The translations under genes and the position numbers were made by a program. Shown here in pieces: positions 18,133 to 27,993 of a stretch of DNA of 64,000 bases. Under the pieces are notes generated by a model. That model searched no databases and had not been told where the DNA came from. It saw nothing but the letters and a program-made list of their open reading frames with translations. The DNA comes from Aquirufa beregesia. Its GTDB lineage: Bacteria > Bacteroidota > Bacteroidia > Cytophagales > Spirosomataceae. The DNA lies in NCBI RefSeq assembly GCF_011090385.1, contig NZ_SEWW01000008.1:1-64000 (forward strand). Reading direction: 5' to 3'. Numbering within the stretch: the stretch's first letter is position 1; each line of letters starts with the position of its first letter.

Positions 18133-18813
18133 ATGAGCCAAATCATTTTAGAAGCGCAGGGAATCAGTAAAAGCTTTCATGATCCAGTGACGATACCGGT
18201 GCTAAAGAATATATCCTTCACACTAAATCAAGGTGAATTTGTTTCCATTATTGGAAAATCAGGTTGCGGGAAATCCACTTTATTGTACATCCTTTCCACC
18301 ATGGATACCGATTATGAAGGAAACTTAATCATTAATCAAGTGTCCATGCAAGGGAAAGATGAAGGAGAATTGGCCATTGTTCGAAATGAAAAAATAGGCT
18401 TTGTATTTCAATTTCACTATTTACTCAATGAGTTTTCTGTGCTAGAAAATGTGATGTTGCCCGGTCAAAAATTGGGCAAATATTCCCCCAATGAAATCAA
18501 AGAAAAGGCCTATCAAAAATTGAAAATTTTAGGAATCGAAAATGAAGCCCTAAAAAGCCCTAATCAATTATCCGGAGGTCAAAAACAACGTGTAGCCATT
18601 GCTAGGGCCCTTATCAATGACCCATTGATCATCATGGGTGATGAACCTACGGGGAATTTGGACAAAAAAAACAGTGAAATTGTATTCGATATTTTCAAAG
18701 AATTGGCAGAAGTATACGGTCAATCTTTGTTAATTGTTACCCACGACAATGAATTTGCTTCACGTACACAGCGCATCATTGAAATGCAAGACGGCTCCAT
18801 CATCCGCATGTAA
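18133..18813 (+). CDS. ABC exporter ATP-binding protein (MacB/LolD type)
   Basis: The 226-aa nucleotide-binding domain has Walker A GKSGCGKST (41-49), signature LSGGQ (146-150) and Walker B with Asp170-Glu171. Size and the NEKIGFVFQFHYLLNEFSVL segment match the LolD/MacB branch. It starts 1 bp after the permease stop. Its own stop abuts the 3' end of the opposing acyltransferase gene with no intervening base, and no terminator is visible between them. Confidence 0.92.
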   Translation: MSQIILEAQGISKSFHDPVTIPVLKNISFTLNQGEFVSIIGKSGCGKSTLLYILSTMDTDYEGNLIINQVSMQGKDEGELAIVRNEKIGFVFQFHYLLNEFSVLENVMLPGQKLGKYSPNEIKEKAYQKLKILGIENEALKSPNQLSGGQKQRVAIARALINDPLIIMGDEPTGNLDKKNSEIVFDIFKELAEVYGQSLLIVTHDNEFASRTQRIIEMQDGSIIRM

Positions 18814-19863
18814 TTAACCCGAGACCTTGGCTCCCCCTGGAATTTTTCTGAGTAGCCACACAATAGACCCTGAAATCAACAAACAGCTAAAAGCCGTCAG
18901 GGGTATACCTAAACTTGGATGCACCAATTTATAATGTATCCCGATTTTAGCGATGTAAAATAAGACCAAAATATGGACTAAATATATCCCATAGCTATGG
19001 GAGCTAATCCATTCTCTCAAAGGAATCAAGACACGAATCTCAAAAGGGAAATACTTACATAGTAAGAATAAGCCTGCCGTTGAAAGAACTACAGAAGGCG
19101 AAAAATTGGCATACAACAATCCATAAAACTTCCCATCTCTTAGGGATAATTGATAGGTCCCTATCAGTGTCCATGCCGTACCCAAAACAAATAAGACCAT
19201 TGCCCAAATCCGGATTTGATTTAGGTTTTCAAAGTCTTTATGACGCAAATAATAACCCAACACCAAATAACCCAAATAGCCAGTAAAATACGGCAATGGC
19301 ACGGGTGAATCTAAAACGGGGAAATGAGGATTATTGAAAATGATGGTCAAAATCCAAATACCCAAAAAATACTGGATTTGTCGTTCCGAGGCCTGTCGAA
19401 CCCAAGAACTAATGATCGGAATAAACAAATACAAGCCCATGACCATATACACATACCAAAAGTGATAGGAGCCACCCGTAAAATATTGTTGACCTATCCA
19501 GCGAATTAGCTCCTCCAATGAATGGAAGGCTTTACCCCGCAATCGAACAGCCCAATTGAAATACACAAAAAAGATATTCCAAAATAAGAAGGGTACTACA
19601 ATCCTTTGAAATGATTTAGAAACAAATGACCCATAAGGCTCCTCTTTTCCCAGAACCAAGGCACCTGTTAGCATCACAAAAATGGGTACAGCAAAGCGCA
19701 TGCAGCCATTATAGACATTGGCATTCCACCATAAAGCATCAGGAACTTTATGAAAACTCAGCAGCAAATTAGCTGCTGAGTGTATCAAAATCACTGCGAG
19801 AATCGCAATGACACGTAAATTAGTTAACCAAATTATGGGGCCATTGGCCTTAGAGATTTGCAT
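18814..19863 (-). CDS. Acyltransferase family 3 membrane protein
   Basis: The 349-aa protein has about ten transmembrane helices and the family start LTNLRVIAILAVILIHSAAN with the conserved His, so it probably O-acylates an exported sugar or lipid. I chose the ATG at 19863 rather than an upstream start near 19962, because the extra 33 residues would overlap the molybdenum hydroxylase gene by over 100 bp and do not look like this family. The chosen start overlaps the upstream gene by 14 bp. A perfect 10-bp-arm inverted repeat (19756-19781) lies inside the coding region. Confidence 0.85.
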   Translation of the reverse strand: MQISKANGPIIWLTNLRVIAILAVILIHSAANLLLSFHKVPDALWWNANVYNGCMRFAVPIFVMLTGALVLGKEEPYGSFVSKSFQRIVVPFLFWNIFFVYFNWAVRLRGKAFHSLEELIRWIGQQYFTGGSYHFWYVYMVMGLYLFIPIISSWVRQASERQIQYFLGIWILTIIFNNPHFPVLDSPVPLPYFTGYLGYLVLGYYLRHKDFENLNQIRIWAMVLFVLGTAWTLIGTYQLSLRDGKFYGLLYANFSPSVVLSTAGLFLLCKYFPFEIRVLIPLREWISSHSYGIYLVHILVLFYIAKIGIHYKLVHPSLGIPLTAFSCLLISGSIVWLLRKIPGGAKVSG

Positions 19864-21979
19864 TATCAGGACCTGCAAAAGGTTGACGATACAAGCGTTT
19901 CTTGGTAGCTGCAAATAAGGCATTGGCAACTGCACCACCCGTTGGAGGTAAAGCAGGCTCACCCAAGCCGGTAGGTGCTATTCCATTATTCACAAAATGA
20001 GCCTCCACGGTTGGGATTTCATTTCCACGAATCAATTTATACGTATCGAAATTCTTTTGCTGAGGAACGCCTTTATCAAAACTCAATTTGCTAAACATGG
20101 CATGTCCATACCCGTCAATAATACCGCCTATCACTTGATTTTCAGCACCCGAACGGTTAATAACCTCACCGCAATCAGTAACTGCAATAACATGGGTCAC
20201 CTTGGCCTCTCCATCCACCATTTTGGCTTCCGCTATTTGAGCTACATAAGATAAATGAGAGAAATATACACTAAATCCTTGATGCACATTGGCTCCTTTT
20301 TTGCCCCATTTGGCCTTCTCTGCCACTTGTTTGATCACTTCAATGAAACGATCTGGCTCGTAGGTAATCTTTCCAACGGGGTTTGTTTTCACTTTTTGTA
20401 ACCAATCCAAACGCATTTGAATAGGATCTTTTCCTGCTGCCATAGCCACTTCATCTAAGAACGACTGTTCTGCCGAGGCCAAAAAATTGGTAATGGGCGC
20501 ACGCCAAGGTCCCGTGGTAATGGCTGAATTATAATTAAATGATTCAATCAACACGTTTTCGATAGCACCTACTGGAAAATTATCCTGACGAGTACTATTA
20601 CCGGCATTCAAACCTACCCCACGTAAATAGAAGGCTATCATCTCGCCTTTATCATTTAAACCTGCTTTAAAGTGATATCTAACAGCTGGTCGATAAATAC
20701 CTCCAGTCATATCATCTTCACGCGTCCACATCACTTTAACAGGCATTTTAATGATACTGGAAAGTTCTGCTGCTTCTAGCGCATAGTCGTTATTTAATCG
20801 ACGACCAAAACCACCTCCCATTTTAGTCAATTCCACCTGAACTGTATTTTCAGGTACGCCTAATAAAGTAGCTACAGCTTTTTGGGCCGATTGAGGAACT
20901 TGAGTTGGACCCGCTAATAAGACTGAACCTGGACGAACATCTGCAAAGAAGTTCATCGGTTCCATGGGTGTATGCGACAAGAAGGGACATTCGTACGTGG
21001 CTTCAATCACCTTCGCAGCTTTAGCTATGGCGGCATGAAAATCGCCATCTTTACGTTCTACCTTCGCCTTGTCGGTTTTCATCCCCTCATCAAACCATTT
21101 CTGATGCGTACTATCACTTTCTAAATTGCTGGTATCAGAATAAGAACAAACGAGTTTCTTTCTGGCTTGTATGACCTCCCAAGTAGATTTTCCTACGACA
21201 GCCACTTTATTTTTGAAAGATACTACATCAATGATTCCAGGCATCTTTTTTACCTCAGCCGCATCAAAGGACACCAAAGTAGAACCAAAAGCTGCTAGGC
21301 GAACTATTTGAGCTACCACCATACCAGACTTTTGGGTATCTAAACCAAATTGTGGTTTTCCAGTCAGTACTTTATAATTATCTACTCCCTTAACAAAACT
21401 ACCAATTAATTGATAATCGGCCCGACTCTTAAAACTCACCTCTGCTGGAACAGTCAGCTTAGAAGCCGCATCTACCAAAGCACCATAGGCTAATTTTTGA
21501 CCTTTGTTTGGGCCTATAACAAATCCTTTGGAAGTCTTACAAGTACTCGCATCTACACCCCATTGCTGAGCTGCAGCTTGAATTAACATGTGTCTGGCAG
21601 TAGCTCCTGCTTTACGCAAACGCTCCCATGAATGTTTCAAGGCCCCACTACCTCCCGTCAATTGACGTTCGAATAATTGGGTATCTAAATTTGCTTGACG
21701 CACTTCTACTTGTTTCCAATCTACATCTAGTTCTTCTGCGACAACAATAGGAAATGCCGTTTTGATACCTTGGCCAATTTCTGGATTGGGAGAATACAGA
21801 ATTACTTTTCCTGTACTTTCAATGGATAAAAAAGCATTGAAACGATTGGTATCCAATACCGGATTCATCTGTTGCATGATGCCCGAATTGGCCTTCGATT
21901 CAAACCAATCAAATCCTAATGAAAAAACGCCACCCATTAGGGCCGTTTTCTGAATAAATGATCTTCTCGTCGTTTTCAT
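19850..21979 (-). CDS. Molybdopterin-binding subunit of a xanthine-dehydrogenase-family (IorB-like) oxidase, Tat-exported
   Basis: The 709-aa large subunit starts with a Tat signal (TTRRSFIQK) and carries the molybdopterin hydroxylase fold, with GGGFGRR near residue 390 and GLGEPALPPTGGAVANA near the C-terminus, where the Glu matches the catalytic base. It would hydroxylate an aldehyde or N-heterocycle in the periplasm, passing electrons to the [2Fe-2S] subunit encoded 2 bp upstream. There is no FAD subunit, as in IorAB-type enzymes. The operon also holds sugar-active genes, so an aldose or aldehyde derived from sugars is a possible substrate (inference). MoaC, MoeA and MOSC genes lie elsewhere in the window. 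Confidence 0.9.
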   Translation of the reverse strand: MKTTRRSFIQKTALMGGVFSLGFDWFESKANSGIMQQMNPVLDTNRFNAFLSIESTGKVILYSPNPEIGQGIKTAFPIVVAEELDVDWKQVEVRQANLDTQLFERQLTGGSGALKHSWERLRKAGATARHMLIQAAAQQWGVDASTCKTSKGFVIGPNKGQKLAYGALVDAASKLTVPAEVSFKSRADYQLIGSFVKGVDNYKVLTGKPQFGLDTQKSGMVVAQIVRLAAFGSTLVSFDAAEVKKMPGIIDVVSFKNKVAVVGKSTWEVIQARKKLVCSYSDTSNLESDSTHQKWFDEGMKTDKAKVERKDGDFHAAIAKAAKVIEATYECPFLSHTPMEPMNFFADVRPGSVLLAGPTQVPQSAQKAVATLLGVPENTVQVELTKMGGGFGRRLNNDYALEAAELSSIIKMPVKVMWTREDDMTGGIYRPAVRYHFKAGLNDKGEMIAFYLRGVGLNAGNSTRQDNFPVGAIENVLIESFNYNSAITTGPWRAPITNFLASAEQSFLDEVAMAAGKDPIQMRLDWLQKVKTNPVGKITYEPDRFIEVIKQVAEKAKWGKKGANVHQGFSVYFSHLSYVAQIAEAKMVDGEAKVTHVIAVTDCGEVINRSGAENQVIGGIIDGYGHAMFSKLSFDKGVPQQKNFDTYKLIRGNEIPTVEAHFVNNGIAPTGLGEPALPPTGGAVANALFAATKKRLYRQPFAGPDNANL

Positions 21980-21981
21980 CT

Positions 21982-22467
21982 TTATTTCTTTTTAGAAGAG
22001 TTGGATGCAGAAGCTATTTCAGAAGCACGTTTCACTGCATTGTGAATGCGGTGGTAGGTACCACAGCGACAAATATTCCCCGACATACCAGCCACAATAT
22101 CATCATGGCTAGGTTTCGGGTTTTTCTTCAATAAGGCTGCCGCAGTCATAATTTGACCGGCTTGGCAATAGCCACATTGAGGGACATCTAGTTCATCCCA
22201 AGCTACTTGAACTGGGTGTTCCGCTTTTTCATGTAAACCTTCAATCGTCGTCACAGCTGATTTACCCACTGCAGAAACAGGTAAAACACAAGAACGCATC
22301 GGTTCTCCATCAATCCAGACGGTACAAGCGCCACATTGGGCAATACCACAACCATACTTGGTTCCTACCAGAGATAAGTGATCCCTCAGAACCCATAGCA
22401 AAGGTGTATTGGAATCCACTTCCACTTTCACCTTTTTACGATTAATCAGTAATTCGATCGACTCCAT
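21982..22467 (-). CDS. [2Fe-2S] subunit of the molybdenum hydroxylase (IorA-like)
   Basis: The 161-aa protein has a plant-type ferredoxin domain with ligands Cys40, Cys45, Cys48 and Cys60, and a helical second cluster domain with Cys98, Cys101, Cys133 and Cys135, the full set for this family. It has no signal peptide, so it would be exported through the Tat signal of its large partner, which starts 2 bp after its stop. It follows the DUF1080 gene by 31 bp in one operon. Confidence 0.93.
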   Translation of the reverse strand: MESIELLINRKKVKVEVDSNTPLLWVLRDHLSLVGTKYGCGIAQCGACTVWIDGEPMRSCVLPVSAVGKSAVTTIEGLHEKAEHPVQVAWDELDVPQCGYCQAGQIMTAAALLKKNPKPSHDDIVAGMSGNICRCGTYHRIHNAVKRASEIASASNSSKKK

Positions 22468-22498
22468 TGTTGATTGGTTTAAAAAGATAAACGAAATT

Positions 22499-25400
22499 CT
22501 ATTTACGTTTTTTTGATTTTGTTTCTACAGGAACAAGCTCTCTTACTCGAATGTTTCGGAATTTCAATTCATTTCCATGACCTAAAAATCCGATATGTCC
22601 CTTGGGATTAAATAACCCTGGATGTTCCTTATGATCAGGAATACCACCTTTGGTAGCTTCTGCAATATCTCCATCCAAAATCACTTCCCCATTCAAAATC
22701 ACTTTGATGTGGTTTCCTTCAGCAATAACTTCTTGTTGATTCCACTCACCCACAGGTTTTAAGAATCCCTTCTTCGCAGGAATAATTCCATATACAGATC
22801 CATGATATTGGTAAGGTTGTAAATTGGCATAAACCTGAGCTGTATTATCCAAAATTTGTAATTCCATACCTACATAAGCGGCATCTCCTGTTAGAGGGGC
22901 ACGAATTCCCAATCCATTATTAGCACCTGGGGTTAATTGGAAGTCAAACTTAAAATGGAAATTGGCATATTCATTTTTAGTGAACAAATTACCCTTTCCT
23001 CCACGCTTAGGATAAATCACCAAATTACCGTTTTCAGGTACATAATCAGTGGTATTTCCTGTCCATTTAAATAAAGAGGAACCATCAAACAATAGCTCAA
23101 ATCCTTGCGCCTTCTCTTCTTCTGAAAGTGTCTGCAAGGCTTGAGGTGCTAATTCTTTGACATAAATATTTCGGTAAACAATGTGATTACCATGGGCTTG
23201 TAATTCAATGGCATCTTTCACAAAGATGGGGATTTTACGATCCCAGTAGTTTTCTAAAATAGTGTTATCTACCACTAATTCCCCATTCAAATAAACCGTA
23301 ACACGTTCTCCCACCATTTTAATGTAGAACGTATTCCAATCTTCTATCGGATTATCCGCTAATTTTAATGGATTTTTAGCATTGATTTGATTGTTATACA
23401 ATCCTCCTGAACCTACATTGGCTCCTACATTAACGCGGGCGATATCCCAGATTTGAACTTGTGGAGCACCACGTAAATAAATACCAGCATCACCATCTTT
23501 TTCGATTTTCCAATCGACATACATTTCAAAATCTTGATAATCTTTAACGGAACATAAATTATCTCCATGACCAGTAAAATGCAATTGATCTTCTTTGGCA
23601 TACCATCCTGTACGCATGTTTTCGTCGGCTTTCACTTGCTTGATGGCTAAGCTATCGGCTGACATGGCACGGCGTTTTACGGGATTTCCCACTAAACCTT
23701 TCCAACCTGACAAATCCTTACCATTAAACATGGAATAAAATCCTACTTTATTTCCTAAAGCATCGATGGCCTTTTGAGCAGAAGCACGTAAATCTGCTGA
23801 TGAAATAAATGGCATGGCTTCTAAAACCCAGGCCTTGGTCATTTGACTTTGCAATTCTGGATTTCCAACAAATAAATTAGCTAATCCATCAGCCGCTACT
23901 GAACGAGCATTGGCTTCTTGTAAACCAATTTGCAAGGTTCTCATAGCTGATAAACTTGGGCAACGGCCCAAACCTCTAAATACCAAAGCGCGAGTATCCA
24001 TATCTTGGGTTAAATCCAAGGCATTCCGATAACGTAAGATTTGTTGAGTGACATTCTGAGTCGCTTTGCCATTACTCTTTACATAGGCTTTAATGGCTTC
24101 CAAATTCTTGGATTTTTTCACTAAGTCACCCAACCAAACCAATGATTCTGCTTCTGAAACAAAAGGAATCCAGTTTAATTGATTTTTTGCTTTCACCGCA
24201 TAGCCATTCACTTTGCTAGCCACCGTAGGATCTAGTTTTTGAATTTGTGTTATGCTGCTTTGTAAATGCTTTACTTCACTTTCTGAACTAGCATTGGAAA
24301 GTTTTTGAGCAATAATATCAAAATCAGCAGCGCTAACCCATCTAAATAATACTTGATAAGCTGCGGCACGAGTTGCCTCATTGGATTGTACGGCATTCCA
24401 AACATGTGATTTGATGGCAGGCCATTGACGGTAAGAAGCATAAATCAACAAGATAGTTTGTTGGGAAGCACTTAACTGCGAGTAGGAAGCCAGGCTTTTT
24501 TCAAAGAAGCTATTGGCAGCTAAATTACTTGCTACCTCACCTACGGCAATACCATCTACTTCAGTATTAGCAGCTGTAGCCCAAACCTTGGCTAAACCAG
24601 TAGTTCCTTGAATTTTCAAACGAGCTATCGAAGCAGCTGTTCTTAATCCTGCATTTTTAGATGTTTCTGCTACTGTCACTTGAGATAAAGCCCAAGCTAC
24701 TTTGGCATTCCCAGCAGCCTGAACAAAAGATGTTTTCTTTGCATCGGACCACTTAGCAAAAGCAGCTGCTATCTGACTAGCATCAGTGGCTTTAGCATGT
24801 TTAATGAGATTTTTGACTAAATAAGCTTCCACTTCATGATTAGAAGTTTTCGCAAATGCACCTATTAAATAAGCCACGGGAGTTTTAGACTTGGATAAAA
24901 GCACCTCACTGACCTTGATTTGAGAACCCGCTGGCCAAGTAGTTACGTTTAAAGAACCAAGACCATTAGCATCTTTCGAAGCTTTAACAAATGCCAAATA
25001 GGATTCCAAAGCCTGTGTAGGCTCGTACGCACCATTGGCTTTAGCAGCTTGTTCTTTTAAGATTTTACTGGCATTGGGCGAACCTAAAGCAGCTATGGCT
25101 TTTAAAATTAATTGATTCGTACGCTGATCGGATGACGGCCATAAAGCTTCAATAGCTGAACCAGCGGCTTTATAGTTGATGTCTGTCAAGGCCTGAATCA
25201 TATCTTTTTGATAAGCCGCATTGCCTTTTTGCAAGGTTCCTAACAAAGCCTTACCTACTTGGTCTTGACCAAAAGGTGCCAGTTTAACCAATAAACGAGC
25301 AGCAGGACCTGCCAGGTGATTCTTTTGTAAAAAAGGAATAATCACCGAAATAGATTCCCCACGAGCGATAGGTTGCAATGCCAACATGGCGATGGCTTGC

Positions 25401-25582
25401 GTATTGACATCATTGGATTCTTGAATGATTTTCAAATTCGCTTGTACACGAGCCGCACGATCAGCCTCATTGGTTCCTGTCTTAACGGAGATTGGTGCTG
25501 ACTGCTTTTGTGCTAGGATTGTCCCTTGCGAAAGTGCCGCAATCAGCAATAAATTAAGTATTGAAGTAGTATATTTTTTCAT
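22499..25582 (-). CDS. Secreted HEAT-repeat protein with two DUF1080 (3-keto-glycoside hydrolase) domains
   Basis: The 1027-aa product has a signal peptide (to about residue 24, TILAQ), an alpha-helical HEAT-like region at about 40-600, and two laminin-like DUF1080 domains at about 615-815 ([12 protein letters not shown]) and 825-1015 ([13 protein letters not shown]). DUF1080 proteins of this kind cleave 3-keto-disaccharides or glycosides after a dehydrogenase has oxidised C3. The Gfo/Idh/MocA oxidoreductase encoded 5 bp upstream is a fitting candidate for that oxidation. The HEAT region may bind partners or substrate. Two catalytic-type domains in one chain is unusual compared with single-domain relatives of about 250 residues. 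Confidence 0.82.
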   Translation of the reverse strand: MKKYTTSILNLLLIAALSQGTILAQKQSAPISVKTGTNEADRAARVQANLKIIQESNDVNTQAIAMLALQPIARGESISVIIPFLQKNHLAGPAARLLVKLAPFGQDQVGKALLGTLQKGNAAYQKDMIQALTDINYKAAGSAIEALWPSSDQRTNQLILKAIAALGSPNASKILKEQAAKANGAYEPTQALESYLAFVKASKDANGLGSLNVTTWPAGSQIKVSEVLLSKSKTPVAYLIGAFAKTSNHEVEAYLVKNLIKHAKATDASQIAAAFAKWSDAKKTSFVQAAGNAKVAWALSQVTVAETSKNAGLRTAASIARLKIQGTTGLAKVWATAANTEVDGIAVGEVASNLAANSFFEKSLASYSQLSASQQTILLIYASYRQWPAIKSHVWNAVQSNEATRAAAYQVLFRWVSAADFDIIAQKLSNASSESEVKHLQSSITQIQKLDPTVASKVNGYAVKAKNQLNWIPFVSEAESLVWLGDLVKKSKNLEAIKAYVKSNGKATQNVTQQILRYRNALDLTQDMDTRALVFRGLGRCPSLSAMRTLQIGLQEANARSVAADGLANLFVGNPELQSQMTKAWVLEAMPFISSADLRASAQKAIDALGNKVGFYSMFNGKDLSGWKGLVGNPVKRRAMSADSLAIKQVKADENMRTGWYAKEDQLHFTGHGDNLCSVKDYQDFEMYVDWKIEKDGDAGIYLRGAPQVQIWDIARVNVGANVGSGGLYNNQINAKNPLKLADNPIEDWNTFYIKMVGERVTVYLNGELVVDNTILENYWDRKIPIFVKDAIELQAHGNHIVYRNIYVKELAPQALQTLSEEEKAQGFELLFDGSSLFKWTGNTTDYVPENGNLVIYPKRGGKGNLFTKNEYANFHFKFDFQLTPGANNGLGIRAPLTGDAAYVGMELQILDNTAQVYANLQPYQYHGSVYGIIPAKKGFLKPVGEWNQQEVIAEGNHIKVILNGEVILDGDIAEATKGGIPDHKEHPGLFNPKGHIGFLGHGNELKFRNIRVRELVPVETKSKKRK

Positions 25583-25587
25583 TGTTA

Positions 25588-26844
25588 TTACATAGTAAAT
25601 GGTGCACGCATTGGTTGGTTAATCAAACGATTAGCCTCTTCATCTCCAACAAACTCTTGTTTAACGGGATCAAATTTCAGGTTTCTGTTCAAACGCATGG
25701 CGATTAAACCCATATTGACTATGGTGCAAGAACGGTGACCATTTTGATCGTTTAAGGCAAAAGTCTTTCTTCCTTTAACAGCATCCACAAAATCGGTCTG
25801 CTGTGCTGGAGGTTCTGGAAATTCAGCCAATTTGCGCTCTAAATCAGGTATATCTGTTTTAAATCCGCGGAATACTTTTCCCTTAGGACCTTCGATATAG
25901 GCTACATTTTCATCTCTACCTTCACCATCCAAAACGATTTGACAACCATCGGCAAACGTGTAGGTAATCCGACGGAATGTACCCACCGCATCAGCATCTT
26001 GTACTGGGGCATCTACTTCTACATAAATAGGGCTAGTATCATCTTTGCCTAATAAATATTGAACGGGATCAATATAGTGTTGACCCATATCACCTAAAGC
26101 TCCTCCATCATAATCCCAATATCCACGGAATGTCTGATGTGTACGGTGCACGTTATAAGGTTTGTACGGAGCTGGCCCTAACCACATATCATAATCCAAT
26201 TCAGCAGGAACAGGCTGTTGAGTCAAACCCGTTTTACCTACCCAATAGAATTTCCAATCAAAACCAGTATGTCTAGAAATGGTCACTTTTAAAGGCCATC
26301 CCAATAAACCAGAATCAACTAATTTCTTGATAGGTTTGATGGTGGTATTCATCCCATAGAAATTACCTTCAAAGCGGAACCAGGTATTTAAACGAAAGAT
26401 TCGACCGTGCTGCTGCACTGCCTCTGTCAATCTTTTTCCTTCACCAATGGTACGAGTCATAGGTTTTTCACACCAAACATCTTTACCTGCCTTGATAGCA
26501 TCAGCAGCAATAATTCCATGCCAGTGAGGCGGTGTAGCCACGTGAACAATATCCACTTCTGGCAATTGAATTAATTCGCGGTAATCACTAAAGGATTTAA
26601 CTCCTTTCTCTACCTCATTTAAACCTAATTGTAGGTTCTTTTTGTCCACATCACATAAGGCCACTACGCGTGTCCCTGCATAAGGAATATGTCCACGTCC
26701 CATTCCACCAGTACCCACAATGGCCTTGGTCAATTGATCACTAGGGGCTAAATAACCCTTACCTAATACATGGCGAGGAACAATACTAAAAGCGGCAAAT
26801 CCTAATGCGGATTGCCCGATAAATTTTCTCCGAGAGACTTTCAT
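25588..26844 (-). CDS. Gfo/Idh/MocA-family oxidoreductase with Tat-like leader
   Basis: The 418-aa protein starts with VSRRKFIGQSALG, a Tat-type signal, followed by a Rossmann domain (IVGTGGMGRGHI, then VVALCDVD) and the EKPMTRTIGEGKRL segment whose Lys is the usual catalytic residue, then the GFO/IDH C-terminal domain. Such exported members oxidise or act on sugars and their glycosides with tightly bound nicotinamide cofactor. It is the first gene of the operon running down to the acyltransferase, so it would supply 3-keto-sugars to the DUF1080 protein (inference). The 396 bp upstream (26845-27240) holds a palindromic element and no supported gene. Confidence 0.88.
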   Translation of the reverse strand: MKVSRRKFIGQSALGFAAFSIVPRHVLGKGYLAPSDQLTKAIVGTGGMGRGHIPYAGTRVVALCDVDKKNLQLGLNEVEKGVKSFSDYRELIQLPEVDIVHVATPPHWHGIIAADAIKAGKDVWCEKPMTRTIGEGKRLTEAVQQHGRIFRLNTWFRFEGNFYGMNTTIKPIKKLVDSGLLGWPLKVTISRHTGFDWKFYWVGKTGLTQQPVPAELDYDMWLGPAPYKPYNVHRTHQTFRGYWDYDGGALGDMGQHYIDPVQYLLGKDDTSPIYVEVDAPVQDADAVGTFRRITYTFADGCQIVLDGEGRDENVAYIEGPKGKVFRGFKTDIPDLERKLAEFPEPPAQQTDFVDAVKGRKTFALNDQNGHRSCTIVNMGLIAMRLNRNLKFDPVKQEFVGDEEANRLINQPMRAPFTM

Positions 26845-27063
26845 ATGATAAATAAGCTTATTGGGACAAGATAGAAAAAAAAAAGCTTTTTGTTGGGCTT
26901 TGCTGTCATGGATTTATCTATTGGGTAGAATTTTAATCCTGTTCAATGTGAAGCACATAAACGTTGATAAAAAATATCAATTTTCTGAAAAGAAGTTACT
27001 GAATTCGTATGGAATAAATCTTGTAAATATCAATAAACGAATCAAATAATGGCGAAAAAAATC

Positions 27064-27152
27064 GTTGACCGAAGGGCCTTTGCTTCGAAAGTTAATCATC
27101 ACCCAACGCTGTCAAGGTTTCGAACCTTGACAGCGTTTAGCATTCGATCAAC
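27064..27152. repeat. 89-bp palindromic intergenic element, copy 1
   Basis: It starts with GTTGACCGAA (27064-27073) and ends with TTCGATCAAC (27143-27152), a 10-bp terminal inverted repeat with one mismatch. It encloses the 33-bp core palindrome at 27105-27137 (15-bp arms AACGCTGTCAAGGTT, 3-nt loop). By my alignment copy 2 at 27905-27993 has the same length and about 80 of 89 bases identical, in the same orientation. No transposase is nearby, so this fits a REP/BIME or MITE-like element mobilised in trans (inference). Confidence 0.85.
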
Positions 27153-27240
27153 AAATCTCTAACCATCTGACAACAAATACATTACACTAGTATTTGAAAA
27201 ATGTCTATTTTTGAGAAAAGTGCTCTATAAACCCTCTATC

Positions 27241-27849
27241 ATGAACAGACATGAATTTCTACTAAAATCAGGAATGCTAGCTGCATTTACTGGTATCCCC
27301 CATTCTTTTACAGATACAGGCTCCATTTCTACTGATCCAATTAAATCTTTTTTACTACCTCCTTTACCTCCATTGGACCATAAAGGATCTATGGATATAC
27401 GTGTTCGAGTAAAATCATCCATGACTCAAGGTCTCTATTCCAACGTAGAATGTGCAGTTGCTCCTAAAACCATGGGGCCCGCTCCGCATTTTCATAAAGA
27501 ATTAGATGAATTAATGTTTGTTTTAGAAGGCACAGCCAGTGTTATTGTTGGTGACGATGTTGTCCAAATTCAAGCTGGAGGCTAGCATTTAAGACCTCGT
27601 ATGATTGAGCATACCTTTTGGAATGCCGGCGACAAACCTTTGTTATTTTACGATATGTATTTTAACCAACCTTTTGATGAGTATCTTGAACGAGTATTCC
27701 ATCAACTAACAGCGGAAAATGGATATGCCAATGGCTCTGAGGCAAAGAATAATGAAATGAGAGTCTTGCGTGAAAAATTCAGCCTGATGGATGCCCCCAA
27801 TGCTGTAGCTAAGCGCTTAGAAATTATTAAAAAATATAACCTTAAATAA
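27241..27849 (+). pseudogene. Cupin-domain gene interrupted by one in-frame TAG
   Basis: The reading frame is open from ATG 27241 to TAG at 27583-27585 and then continues in the same frame (HLRPRMIEHTFWNAGDKP) to the stop at 27847-27849. The junction reads QAGG-stop-HLRPR, just where cupin relatives usually have a Trp, so TGG to TAG is the simplest explanation. The full product would be about 202 residues, with a short hydrophobic leader (SGMLAAFTGIP), a cupin barrel (HFHKELDELMFVLEGTASV) and a C-terminal helix. A -7-like TATTTTTG lies at 27206-27213 without a TTG at proper spacing. The only damage seen is this codon, so decay is recent or the base is an error. Confidence 0.8.
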
Positions 27850-27904
27850 TTGAGAGGCCAATTTTATTATCAAAAAATAGATAAAATAAAGTAGAAAAAA
27901 ATTC

Positions 27905-27993
27905 GTTGACCGAAGTACCTTTGCTTCGAAATTCGATCATCACCCAACGCTGTCAAGGTTCGGAACCTTGCCAGCGTTTAGCATTCGGTCAAC
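27905..27993. repeat. 89-bp palindromic element, copy 2, overlapping the lutC stop
   Basis: It begins with GTTGACCGAA (27905-27914) and ends with its perfect complement TTCGGTCAAC (27984-27993). The 33-bp core is at 27946-27978 with one arm mismatch (27971). The right end extends into the 3' end of lutC: the lutC stop codon (27978-27980) and its last four or five codons lie within the element. In lutC orientation the core hairpin directly follows the stop, so it might stabilise or end the rha-lut mRNA. Confidence 0.85.

Noticed and set aside
18814-19962. Longer acyltransferase start near 19962
   Set aside because: The extra N-terminus is antisense-free but lies over 100 bp into the molybdenum hydroxylase gene on the same strand and is atypical for the family; ATG 19863 fits better.
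26861-27049. Plus-strand 62-codon frame upstream of the cupin pseudogene
   Set aside because: TTG start, no recognisable domain, and position in the upstream region of the divergent Gfo/Idh operon.
27583-27585. TAG as pyrrolysine or programmed readthrough codon
   Set aside because: A cupin at a conserved Trp position gives no reason for a special amino acid, and nothing in the window supports a suppressor system; a nonsense mutation is simpler.
27064-27993. The two 89-bp elements as insertion-sequence ends
   Set aside because: They are direct, complete copies rather than inverted ends, and no transposase is encoded between them.
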